Shown: piece after piece, positions 54,218-61,457 of the stretch
Layout of the letters: the number at the start of each line of letters is the position of its first letter
Numbering within the stretch: the first letter of the stretch is position 1
Origin: Paenibacillus profundus
Lineage (GTDB): Bacteria > Bacillota > Bacilli > Paenibacillales > Paenibacillaceae
Assembly (NCBI RefSeq): GCF_021369635.1
Contig: NZ_JAJNBZ010000023.1
Coordinates: 35,489 to 99,488 of the forward strand
Length of the DNA stretch: 64,000 nucleotides
Direction of reading: 5' to 3'
Program-made: the position numbers and the translations under genes
The notes under the pieces: model-generated
Told to the model about the DNA's origin: nothing
The model's input: the letters and a program-made list of their open reading frames with translations, nothing else
The model's database searches: none

Positions 54218-54328
54218 ATGAAGAACTTAATCAAAAAACTATATTTTAAATCCCTTCTCTACACAGTTATATTTGTAACAACGGCGGCGTCTTTCTCTGG
54301 TGACTCTGGGAGTATTCACCCTTGGTAG
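54218..54328 (+). CDS. Pre-pheromone peptide (36 residues) partnered with the receptor
   Basis: A short gene starting 2 nt after the receptor stop with GGAGGG as ribosome site (inside the receptor's last codons). It encodes a positively charged start (MKNLIKKLYFKS), a hydrophobic core (LLYTVIFVTTAASF) and a polar tail ending in SGDSGSIHPW. That is the layout of Phr/NprX/AloP precursors: Sec export, then cleavage to a 5-8 residue C-terminal pheromone that re-enters through an oligopeptide permease. Likely mature forms are within GDSGSIHPW, for example the last five to seven residues. A terminator follows 10 nt later. The exact mature peptide is inference. Confidence 0.8.
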   Translation: MKNLIKKLYFKSLLYTVIFVTTAASFSGDSGSIHPW

Positions 54329-54338
54329 TAATTGTAGT

Positions 54339-54364
54339 AGCACCTTAAAGGTGCTTCTTTTTTA
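54339..54364 (+). terminator. Terminator of the receptor-peptide operon
   Basis: AGCACC pairs with GGTGCT around TTAAA, followed by TC and T6. Confidence 0.9.
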
Positions 54365-54517
54365 TTTCACCGTTTCTTTTTTTTACTATTTTCTAGAATA
54401 TATGAAACATATTATATTTGTTATGTTACTTTTAGATTCACATGATTTTGACACAATGAAATATATTTTTGCATATATAACAAAAAATGGTTTGATTCAA
54501 AATGAAACGAGTCATTA

Positions 54518-54799
54518 ATGCAGTTCCAATTTATGAACAACTATATTGCAGTTGGTAAAGACAAATTTAGCATTGATCCTACTGCTAAAAATGTAGTTGG
54601 GGCTGACATATATGCTCACTACGAGAAAGGGATCAACAACCTCAATGACGCAGTTAGCCAAGGTTATATTATTGTAGAGAATGGGTAAGTCAGAGTACCG
54701 GAGCGAAGTGAATTCCAAACCAACCTTTCAAGTAATGCGTATTGGTGGGGAGTTGCGATTACCTTTAGTGACTCAGAAACTCGTAAGCGCAATTCGTAG
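54518..54799 (+). pseudogene. Broken gene for a small protein of unknown family
   Basis: A frame from ATG 54518 encodes FMNNYIAVGKDKFSIDPTAK and GADIYAHYEKGINNLNDAVS, then hits TAA at 54686 after IIVENG. The same frame continues with VRVPERSEFQTNLSSNAYWW and GVAITFSDSETRKRN to TAG at 54797. The two halves read as one protein with a Lys-to-stop change; both the N-terminal signal region and the C-terminus seem missing. It sits 190 nt after the peptide pheromone gene and 12 nt before a small membrane protein, which would fit an exported toxin/bacteriocin-like effector, but I do not recognise the family with certainty. Confidence 0.6.
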
Positions 54800-54811
54800 A
54801 GGAGGAGAGTT

Positions 54812-55087
54812 ATGGAACTCAGTCAAATCGAAGCGTTATTAATCACCATTTCTTTTCTTACTCTGTACACATTAATAGTCGTTCTAGGAATTCACTTCAT
54901 CTTTAGAAAGAACATTTTGGTAAGGAATTATGTTTTCTTGGGGCTTGTGGCATTAGGTGTTCTGACATCGTATTACAACACTATTTTCAAGAATAGCGAT
55001 AATTGGATTCAATCTGTTCTCTTTACAATCATATTTATTGGTCTTTCTCGACAACAATGGATTTACAGAAAAAAGATGAAAAAATAA
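54812..55087 (+). CDS. Small membrane protein, possible immunity protein
   Basis: 91 residues with three hydrophobic segments (ALLITISFLTLYTLIVVLGI; YVFLGLVALGVLTSYY; WIQSVLFTIIFIGLS) and a basic tail (RQQWIYRKKMKK). A strong ribosome site AGAGGAGGAGAG precedes ATG 54812, and it is 12 nt from the broken gene upstream, so the two were probably one operon. Size, topology and position resemble self-immunity proteins next to secreted antimicrobials; that role is inference. No known family recognised. Confidence 0.65.
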   Translation: MELSQIEALLITISFLTLYTLIVVLGIHFIFRKNILVRNYVFLGLVALGVLTSYYNTIFKNSDNWIQSVLFTIIFIGLSRQQWIYRKKMKK

Positions 55088-55089
55088 TA

Positions 55090-55257
55090 CAACATTAAGG
55101 ATCAAATCCATTCATGAGCCAACAACACTCGATATAGAGGAAGCTCGACTTTCGTTGAAAAAATATCTGGATCTTAACATTGAATCCGTAATATGTTATC
55201 GCGGAGGACTAAGCAAGGGAAGAATTAATGATCAAATTCGAATATTATAGATTAAAC
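55090..55257 (+). pseudogene. Remnant open frame without start codon
   Basis: After the membrane protein a frame is open through IKSIHEPTTLDIEEARLSLK and YLDLNIESVICYRGGLSKGR to TAG near 55257. No start codon or ribosome site fits. The composition is protein-like, so this is probably the 3' end of a decayed gene. Family unknown. Confidence 0.35.
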
Positions 55258-55581
55258 ACAGCAGTTGTACCGACCGTAGACACACTACACTATCCACAAC
55301 ATCATTGTTGGACTGAACTAACGGAGAACGATAGCTCTCCGAGCAACTTTTATTACTTTAGAGAAAAGTAATTATCCGAAAAGCTGCTTCACCTTAAAAA
55401 GAGCATTTTACATCAATTTGAAGTTGATATTTCCTTAGAACATTACTATAACTACGATATACGTAAGTGGGGGACTCATTCGATCACCCATTTGGACATA
55501 AACGATCTCAATGAATTAGCTCAGCTCGCATACTCTCATCGTGTTGATCCATTTATATATCAAGAGTACCAAACATGTTGA
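55228..55581 (+). pseudogene. Decayed gene with an internal stop
   Basis: From ATG 55228 the frame encodes MIKFEYYRLNTAVVPTVDTL to a TAA at 55369, then continues in the same frame as LSEKLLHLKKSILHQFEVDI and HSITHLDINDLNELAQLAYS to TGA at 55579. The restored product would be about 117 residues. It is not recognised. The end overlaps the -35 box of the blaI promoter. Confidence 0.45.
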
Positions 55582-55606
55582 CTTTACCAAACTACAGTTG
55601 TAGCAT
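55578..55606 (+). promoter_or_regulatory. Promoter of blaI-blaR1
   Basis: TTGACT (55578-55583) and TAGCAT (55601-55606) with a 17-nt spacer. The first BlaI dyad overlaps the spacer and -10 box. Confidence 0.6.
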
Positions 55607-55628
55607 GATTTATAACTACATACGTAGT
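55591..55628 (+). promoter_or_regulatory. Two BlaI-type operators of blaI-blaR1
   Basis: ACTACA-GT-TGTAGC (55591-55604) and ACTACA-TA-CGTAGT (55615-55628) match the BlaI/MecI dyad core ACTACA-N2-TGTAGT with one change each. Their centres are 24 bp apart. Confidence 0.8.
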
Positions 55629-55658
55629 TTTTTTAAATTAATTTTGGAGGTTTCATGC

Positions 55659-56066
55659 ATGAATCAAATACCGCCCATTACGGATGCAGAGTTGGAAATT
55701 ATGCGCGTCTTGTGGACAAATCCGAATTGCCCTTCGAGTGAGGTCGTAAAAAAAATGATGGATCGAATGGGGTGGAGCCCGAATACGACTCGGACGCTCC
55801 TTAGTCGTCTGGTGCAGAAGGAAGCGGCGGGTGCGAAGCTGGAAAAGGGTTCGAAGCGCACCCAATTATTTTATCCGATCATCAGCGAGCAGGAGTACCT
55901 GCGGTCCGAAACCAAATCCTTTATGAAAAAACTGTATGGCGGAGCATTGAAGCCAATGTTGGCCAACTTTTTACAGGATAAAAAGCTGAATGCGCAGGAA
56001 ATCGAGGATCTCAAGGCTTTATTTGATGATAACCGCGGTGACGAACCGGAAAAGAGAGATAGCTAA
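55659..56066 (+). CDS. blaI: BlaI/MecI-family repressor
   Basis: A 135-residue winged-helix repressor with the family's N-terminal pattern ITDAELEIMRVLWTNPNCPS, SEVVKKM, WSPNTTRTLLSRLVQKEAAG, and the C-terminal dimer region. The protease-sensitive region of BlaI (Asn-Phe site) would lie near MLANFLQDKK. ATG 55659 has TGGAGG 10 nt upstream; an upstream in-frame ATG lies within the operators. The stop overlaps the start of blaR1 (TAATG). It should bind the dyads here, at 58092-58129 and at 59053-59066, forming a three-promoter regulon. Confidence 0.92.
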   Translation: MNQIPPITDAELEIMRVLWTNPNCPSSEVVKKMMDRMGWSPNTTRTLLSRLVQKEAAGAKLEKGSKRTQLFYPIISEQEYLRSETKSFMKKLYGGALKPMLANFLQDKKLNAQEIEDLKALFDDNRGDEPEKRDS

Positions 56067-57940
56067 TGAGTCCAACACTGCATGAATGTTTATTATCGTT
56101 TTTCGGCTGGGTGCTCCGCGGGTCCTTTATGGCCAGTATCCTGATCTTACTGGTTCTTATCCTGCAATTGTTATTGAAAAACAAGCTTGAAGTCAGGTGG
56201 AAGTTTCTGCTTTGGGTACCTGTAGCGATTCGTCTGTTGCTACCTTGGGCGCCGGAATCTTCACTTAGCCTATACAATGTTTTTTCATTGGAGGCCATAG
56301 TTCCCGTTAATCAACCACAAACTCAAAATCCATCAGCTTGGTATAACTTGTGGAAGGGGGCAGGTAGAAATAGCGAAGTGGCAACTCCAGTAGAGAATTT
56401 TTCTGACTCGGAGGAAAGCAACCTTTTAGGAGGGAAAACGGGAGTATCGGATTCGTCTCATGAATCAGGTACTGTATGGGACATACGCTTCTGGTGGAGC
56501 GGGCTCAAGCAAATGGGCTTCACCAATATGCTGATGTCGGTTTGGCTTTTGGGTGTCCTGCTTTTTGCGGCGAAAACGGGCTGCGACCAGTTTCAATTGA
56601 AGCGAGCCCTGCGCGCGAGCAGAAATATTGAAACTCCTTTTTTATCGGCAGTGTTCCGCGAAACGAAGCAGCTAATGGGCGTAAAGCGTGATGTGCGGTT
56701 TGTAGCAAGTGAGTGCATTCCTGGGCCTGCCGTAGTCGGTTTTCGCAATCCTGCGATCGTTATTTCGCCGAGTCTGATCGTCACGCTGCGAGAGGATCAG
56801 CTTCAGTGTATTTTGGCGCACGAATTTGGGCACATACAGCGACGGGATGTGGCGGTGAATTGGATGATGCACATTCTACTCATTCTCCATTGGTTTAATC
56901 CATTGTTGTGGCTTGCTGTACATAAAGCAAGGCAGGATCAGGAGATGGCCTGCGATGCATGCGTGCTGGATCGGTTGAGTTTACAGCCACCTCTACAGCA
57001 TAACCATACATACGGGCAGACCATCATCCATGTGCTAGAGCATTTTCATTTGTCAGGCAAACAACATCAGCCAGGGCTTGCCGGATTGTCCGCGACACAT
57101 AAACAAATGAAAAAAAGATTGTTAATGATCAAGCGATTTCATAAAAAATCCTATCATTTGTCCATGTTGGGGATGGCGATTATTGTTGCACTTGGCAGCG
57201 TGACGCTGGTAAATGCGAAGGGAAACGATGTTGGGGCCGCACCGTCCCGTACTATAGGCGAGATCGTCCTGAAAACAGGAGCCGAAAATCCAAAGGCTGC
57301 AAGTGAAGGGGAGAAGCTGGAGAAAGCGGAGAAAGAGAGAATCGCCAAATTGCTTGAAAAAAATCCGGATGATACGTATATCGTATATGTCAGTAATGAA
57401 TTAAAGGAAGGAAAAGGAGGTCGAGAAGTTTCTCTCATGGGAGGCTCGCCTCCAGGCTTCGATACCTATGAGGGTTACCTCAAAAGAGCATCGACCTTGA
57501 AAGAGGCGGTGCCGCAGCAACCAGCCGACTTGCCGGAGGGCTATACCTTAAGCAAAGCAAATATTTATTTCGTGTTCACTTCTAAGGATTTTGCACCAGT
57601 GAAAGCCGAGGCTAAAAAATTGGACAAACTGATATATTCCAAGAAAATTAACGTGACAAAAAGCCACCACATCGGGTTAACGTACACGAATGGAGAAGAC
57701 TATATCTCATTTCAGAGTTTTCATTTTGACGAGGAAGATTTAAAAGATAAGAAGAGGAAAGAAAAGGAATACACCTATACATCCGCTAAAGACAGGGAAA
57801 AGGAAGATCCGAAGCACGAAGGAAGAAACTATCTTAGCTGGGAAAGAGGTGAAAAAGTTTTCCAAATCGTAACCAATAAGGGTAATCCGTTGACGGAAGA
57901 AGACCTGATCAAGCTAGCGAAAACGGCAGTAAAAAAATAG
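56066..57940 (+). CDS. BlaR1/MecR1-type M56 sensor protease with a non-penicillin-binding sensor domain
   Basis: A 624-residue membrane sensor. Helices near the N-terminus (SILILLVLILQLLL; LLWVPVAIRLLLPW), then the M56 zinc protease with LAHEFGHIQRRDVAVNW (His near 252), EMACDACVLDR, and a last membrane helix (LGMAIIVALGSVTLV) near 375-390. In BlaR1 the external part is a class D beta-lactamase-like domain with SxxK; here it is replaced by an unrelated ~230-residue Lys/Glu-rich domain (PADLPEGYTLSKANIYFVF, SHHIGLTYTNGEDYISF, NPLTEEDLIKLAKTAVKK). That domain recalls DUF4367-like domains, not verified. It recurs in the next two genes. The signal is therefore probably not a beta-lactam. Confidence 0.88.
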   Translation: MSPTLHECLLSFFGWVLRGSFMASILILLVLILQLLLKNKLEVRWKFLLWVPVAIRLLLPWAPESSLSLYNVFSLEAIVPVNQPQTQNPSAWYNLWKGAGRNSEVATPVENFSDSEESNLLGGKTGVSDSSHESGTVWDIRFWWSGLKQMGFTNMLMSVWLLGVLLFAAKTGCDQFQLKRALRASRNIETPFLSAVFRETKQLMGVKRDVRFVASECIPGPAVVGFRNPAIVISPSLIVTLREDQLQCILAHEFGHIQRRDVAVNWMMHILLILHWFNPLLWLAVHKARQDQEMACDACVLDRLSLQPPLQHNHTYGQTIIHVLEHFHLSGKQHQPGLAGLSATHKQMKKRLLMIKRFHKKSYHLSMLGMAIIVALGSVTLVNAKGNDVGAAPSRTIGEIVLKTGAENPKAASEGEKLEKAEKERIAKLLEKNPDDTYIVYVSNELKEGKGGREVSLMGGSPPGFDTYEGYLKRASTLKEAVPQQPADLPEGYTLSKANIYFVFTSKDFAPVKAEAKKLDKLIYSKKINVTKSHHIGLTYTNGEDYISFQSFHFDEEDLKDKKRKEKEYTYTSAKDREKEDPKHEGRNYLSWERGEKVFQIVTNKGNPLTEEDLIKLAKTAVKK

Positions 57941-58012
57941 CTTTGTAAACGGAATGTTTGTTGTAGAAATGATGAGAATATTATATGGATTCGTCTTAGT
58001 TCTTGCGTACAA

Positions 58013-58052
58013 GCCCATGCAGTCTGAAATAGAATGCATGGGCTATCTTTTT
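58013..58052 (+). terminator. Terminator after blaR1
   Basis: GCCCATGCA pairs with TGCATGGGC around GTCTGAAATAGAA, followed by a T-rich tract. A decayed copy of the same sequence follows the next gene (about 59003-59032). Confidence 0.85.
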
Positions 58053-58078
58053 GTGGAAAAATTTTTACATCAATGATG

Positions 58079-58107
58079 TTGACATTTATAAACTACAGAT
58101 GTAGTAT
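58079..58107 (+). promoter_or_regulatory. Promoter of sensor-domain paralogue 1
   Basis: TTGACA (58079-58084) and TAGTAT (58102-58107) with a 17-nt spacer, the strongest promoter of the cluster. Confidence 0.75.
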
Positions 58108-58129
58108 ATTAGTAAACTACAGTTGTAGT
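58092..58129 (+). promoter_or_regulatory. Two BlaI-type operators of paralogue 1
   Basis: ACTACA-GA-TGTAGT (58092-58105) and ACTACA-GT-TGTAGT (58116-58129) are both perfect dyads. Centres are 24 bp apart, the same spacing as at the blaI promoter. Confidence 0.88.
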
Positions 58130-58167
58130 TTATTGGTTGAAATCAAAAATGAGAGGAGTACTACAAA

Positions 58168-58980
58168 ATGAAAGCAGCATCAAAAGTAGCAATCACAGCA
58201 TTAAGCAGTATTTTATTACTGGGTTCTTCGATGAACCTAACGGCAGAGGCGGCCCCATCCCGTGCTTCAAGCGACATCACCTTGAAGACGACAGCTGCTA
58301 AACAGGAGGCGTCAAGTGAAGGTGAAAAGTTAGTAGAAGCAGAGAAGGATAAGATTAACAAATTGCTGGAAGAAAATCCGAATGATTCGTACATTTTATA
58401 TGTCAGCAATGAATTAAAGAAGGAAGAAAGCAGTATTCCGGAAGGGTGGATTTCTTTTTCAGAAGTTTCTTTTATGGGAAGCCCCCGATCTCAAAGCTTT
58501 GATACCTATGAGGCTTACCTCAAAAGAGCATCGGCCTTGAAAGAGGCGGTGCCGCAGCAACCGGCTGATTTGCCGGAGGGTTATAGCTTAAGTAAAGCGG
58601 ATATTTATTCTGTGTTTACTCCCAAGGATTTAGCAGCAATAAAAGCCGAGGCTAAAAAGCTAGGAAAACAAATATATTCCAAGAAGATGAACGTAACAAA
58701 AAGCCACCACATCGGGTTAACGTACACGAAAGGAGAAGACTTTATCTCAATTCAGAGTTTTCATTTTGACGAGGAAGATTTAAAAGATAAGAAGAGGAAA
58801 GAAAAGGAATACAACTATATATCCGCTAAAGACAAGGAAAAGGAAGATCCGAAGCACGAAGGAAGAAACCATCTTAGCTGGGAAAGAGGTGAAAAAGTTT
58901 TCCAAATCGTAACCAATAAGGGTAATCCGTTGACGGAAGAAGACCTGATCAAGCTGGCGAAAACGGCAGTAAAAAAATAG
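58168..58980 (+). CDS. Exported stand-alone copy of the BlaR1 sensor domain (paralogue 1)
   Basis: A 270-residue protein that corresponds to BlaR1 from its last membrane helix onward. Signal segment VAITALSSILLLGSSMNLTA followed by EAAP, then a Lys/Glu-rich linker (ASSEGEKLVEAEKDKINKLL) and the full sensor-like domain (ADLPEGYSLSKADIYSVF, KSHHIGLTYTKGEDFIS, NPLTEEDLIKLAKTAVKK). DNA identity with the blaR1 3' end is very high over the last 280 nt, so duplication or gene conversion was recent. It has its own strong promoter under two BlaI dyads. It could compete with or present ligand to the sensor, or be the effector; function unknown. Confidence 0.82.
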   Translation: MKAASKVAITALSSILLLGSSMNLTAEAAPSRASSDITLKTTAAKQEASSEGEKLVEAEKDKINKLLEENPNDSYILYVSNELKKEESSIPEGWISFSEVSFMGSPRSQSFDTYEAYLKRASALKEAVPQQPADLPEGYSLSKADIYSVFTPKDLAAIKAEAKKLGKQIYSKKMNVTKSHHIGLTYTKGEDFISIQSFHFDEEDLKDKKRKEKEYNYISAKDKEKEDPKHEGRNHLSWERGEKVFQIVTNKGNPLTEEDLIKLAKTAVKK

Positions 58981-59037
58981 ATTTGTAGACGGAATTATTG
59001 TACAAGCCTATGCAGCTTAAATAGAATACATGAACCA

Positions 59038-59081
59038 AGTTTACCCTCATAAACTACATTTGTAGTTTATGAGGGTAAACT
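59038..59081 (+). promoter_or_regulatory. 44-bp perfect palindrome containing a BlaI operator
   Basis: Arms of 21 nt, beginning AGTTTACCCTCATAAACTAC and complementary on the other side, flank a central TT. The core ACTACA-TT-TGTAGT (59053-59066) is a BlaI dyad. A weak promoter TTGTAC-N18-TAGAAT (58998-59027) lies just upstream, so repressor binding would block elongation; the RNA could also fold into a long hairpin. Confidence 0.8.
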
Positions 59082-59104
59082 CAAAATGAGAGGAGCGCTA
59101 TAAC

Positions 59105-59890
59105 ATGAAAGCAGCATCAAAAGTAGCAATCACAGCACTGAGCAGTATTTTATTGTTGGGTTCTTCGGTGAACCTAACGGTAAAAGCCGCCCCATCCCAT
59201 GCTTCAAGCGACATCTACTTGAAGACGGCAGCCGCTAAACCTAAGGCGATAAGTGAAGGGGAAAGGTTAGAAAAAGAAGAGAAGGATAAAATAATCAAGT
59301 TGATGAAAGAAAATCCGGATGATACGTACATGTTATATGTCAGCAATGAATTAAAGAAAAAAAAAGGCGGCCAGGAAGTTTCTCTTATGGGGGGCTCACC
59401 CCCAAGCTTCGATACATATGAGGCTTACCTCAAAAGAGCATCGACCTTGAAAGAGGCGGTTCTGCAGCAGCCAACTGACTTGCCGGAGGGCTATACCTTT
59501 AGCAAAGCGAATATTTATTTCGTGTTTACTCCTAAGGATTTTGCAGCAGTCAAAGCCGAGGCTAAAAAGCTAGGCAAACAAATATATTCCAAGAAGATAA
59601 ACGTAACAAAAAGTCACCACATTGGGTTAACGTACACGAAAGGAGAAGACTTTATCTCAATTCAGAGTTTTCATTTTGACGAGGAAGATTTAAAAGATAA
59701 GAAGAGGAAAGAAAAGGAATACACCTATACATCCGCTAAAGACAAGGAAAAGGAAGATCCGAAGCACGAAGGAAGAAATTATCTTAGTTGGTTTGAAAAT
59801 GGTAAGTCTTTTCAAGTTGTAACCAATCCGGGCAATCCGTTGACGAAGGAAGAGCTGATCAAGCTAGCGAAAACGGCAGTAAAAAAATAG
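59105..59890 (+). CDS. Exported stand-alone copy of the BlaR1 sensor domain (paralogue 2)
   Basis: 261 residues with the same plan as paralogue 1: signal segment VAITALSSILLLGSSVNLTV, Lys/Glu linker, and the sensor-like domain (TDLPEGYTFSKANIYFVF, KSHHIGLTYTKGEDFIS, NPLTKEELIKLAKTAVKK). In the region VSLMGGSPPSFDTYEAYL it is closer to BlaR1 than paralogue 1 is. The C-terminal WFENGKSFQVVTNPG differs from the WERGEKVFQIV of the other two. Controlled by one BlaI dyad within a 44-bp palindrome. Followed by a terminator. Function unknown. Confidence 0.82.
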   Translation: MKAASKVAITALSSILLLGSSVNLTVKAAPSHASSDIYLKTAAAKPKAISEGERLEKEEKDKIIKLMKENPDDTYMLYVSNELKKKKGGQEVSLMGGSPPSFDTYEAYLKRASTLKEAVLQQPTDLPEGYTFSKANIYFVFTPKDFAAVKAEAKKLGKQIYSKKINVTKSHHIGLTYTKGEDFISIQSFHFDEEDLKDKKRKEKEYTYTSAKDKEKEDPKHEGRNYLSWFENGKSFQVVTNPGNPLTKEELIKLAKTAVKK

Positions 59891-59938
59891 GAAGCACTAT
59901 TTCATAGTGGCGAACCGAAGCTGATTCGATATCGACGA

Positions 59939-59982
59939 AACCCTCAGGGAAGACGCAGGACAAAATGTCAAACCTGAGGGTT
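59939..59982 (+). terminator. Terminator after paralogue 2
   Basis: AACCCTCAGG pairs with CCTGAGGGTT across a 24-nt loop, followed by a T-rich run to 59997. Confidence 0.85.
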
Positions 59983-60064
59983 GTTTTGTGTTTTTTTAAA
60001 AGATTGAAAGTCATGTTACAAATCGAATGGTGGAAATTGTTGTATAAATGGGGCATATTACATA

Positions 60065-60649
60065 ATGGAACAAAAAGGAGCGATTTTAAATGTAAACGAC
60101 AACGCCTTGAAGACGGCGGCCGCTAAACCAAAGGAACTAGAAAAAGAAGAGTTCACTAGACTCGACAAACGGCTAGAAAAAAATCCGCAAGATATGTACC
60201 TCGTATATAGCAGCGCAGCGGCCTGCTGACCTGCCGGAAGGCTATACTTTTGAAGAGGCTTTTATTATGGGGCCGTACCTCAATGAATATGCAGCGGCAA
60301 TGAAAGCCGAGGCCAAAAAGCTGGGCAAAAAGATCCATTCAAAGAAGCTTGAGTGGAAGAGATACGAACTTGATTACGTTGACTTACAAAAACGGAAAAG
60401 ACTATATCACAATCGCAAGTTATTCTCTTGATGAGAAAAAGAAGAAACCAAAAGGATATGTCTGTAAAACTGCTCAGGAGGCGGAAAAGAAAAATCCGAA
60501 TCTCCATCCCAATCTCAGAGATGCAGTGATAAAAAAACTCGCTAAGTTGGATTGAACAGGGCAAGGAATTTGCGATTTCAACCAATCCGGGCAATCCATT
60601 GACGAAGGAAGATCTGATCAAGCTGGCGCAAACGGCAGTCAAAAAATAG
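60065..60649 (+). pseudogene. Frameshifted fourth copy of the sensor-like domain
   Basis: Homology to the paralogues is spread over three frames: NALKTAAAKPKELEKEE to a stop after YSSAAAC, then PADLPEGYTFEEAF with AMKAEAKKLGKKIHSKK, then LTYKNGKDYITIASYSLDEK, and finally SWIEQGKEFAISTNPG to LIKLAQTAVKK-stop. At least three frameshifts and internal deletions are needed. The signal segment is replaced by a short unrelated start. No BlaI dyad is visible upstream. Confidence 0.85.
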
Positions 60650-60875
60650 ATTCTATTCCCGTCGTATCGGGCATCGTTATTCTACTGTCCACAGCCTAGG
60701 ACTGTGGGTAACTTCTTTGGATGAAGATGATCTTGCCTATTCGATCAAAGTAATGGAGACTGCGCTGCAAAAGAAGGGGTTCGCAGATATGAGCGGCTAC
60801 AGGTTTGGAGATGAAGTGGCGAAGGCACAAGGCTATGCGCCTGTTGGTTTGTATTATGGTCCTTATCCTGGCTAG
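60650..60875 (+). pseudogene. C-terminal fragment of an unknown protein
   Basis: A frame with protein-like text (LGLWVTSLDEDDLAYSIKVM, ETALQKKGFADMSGYRFGDE, AQGYAPVGLYYGPYPG) ends at TAG 60873. It has no start and begins where the preceding pseudogene ends. Not recognised. Confidence 0.4.
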
Positions 60876-60921
60876 TATTAGTAAAGAGCAGACAGATGAG
60901 AAGAGAAGAACATATGAATAC

Positions 60922-61038
60922 ATGGGTGAAAGTACGATTACTTTTCTAAGCGTCGTCGTCTTGTTAGGCTCCATGAATGCTGCCGCAAGGGCAGCAGCAA
61001 GCAATCCGGCGATAGAAACGGCAACCGCGGAAAATTAA
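60922..61038 (+). pseudogene. Remnant of a fifth copy (signal segment only)
   Basis: From ATG 60922 the frame encodes ITFLSVVVLLGSMNAAARAA and ends at TAA 61036. It resembles the signal segment of the paralogues (ITALSSILLLGSSMNLTAEA) and then stops; the rest is lost, probably by the IS30-related event just downstream. Confidence 0.5.
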
Positions 61039-61050
61039 CTAGCCCCAGAC

Positions 61051-61312
61051 TGAATGAGTTGTCTGTCTGCAGTTCTTCCGCCAGTTGCGAAGGGAACTTC
61101 CCTCTGGGCTTGCTCTCTCTTCTACGATCCTGACTAGCTTGATGGGAGGACTTCGCTTCGTAAGTCTGATTCACGAACCCACGCTTGATCTCACGAGCGA
61201 TGGTGGAATGGTGACGGCCTAAATGGCGAGCAATGGCTCTTGCAGACCAACCTAGTCTATTTAATATCTCTAGTTGTCCACGATCAATTATGCTAAGATG
61301 GGAATAGTTCAT
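61051..61312 (-). pseudogene. IS30-family transposase, N-terminal fragment
   Basis: On the minus strand MNYSHLSIIDRGQLEILNRL, GWSARAIARHLGRHHSTIAR and EIKRGFVNQTYEAK form the N-terminal HTH of an IS30-type transposase. Similarity fades after about 85 residues (PSQLAEELQ); the DDE core is missing. The remnant marks past insertion and deletion at the end of the duplicated array. Confidence 0.8.
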
Positions 61313-61457
61313 GCTGGGTTCTCCTGTATCTATGGTGGTGTGGTAACTTCCATTTTACACGAAACCAACATGGGTTTTCTTTTTTCTAGGTGTCGCACTT
61401 CATATTACAATCCGTCATACTAAAATTATTGAAAGTCTTAAAGGAGAGTATTTGTTT

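Noticed and set aside
54300..54518. 72-codon plus-strand frame after the pheromone gene
   Set aside because: It runs through the terminator of the receptor-peptide operon and is in another frame; composition is that of AT-rich non-coding DNA.
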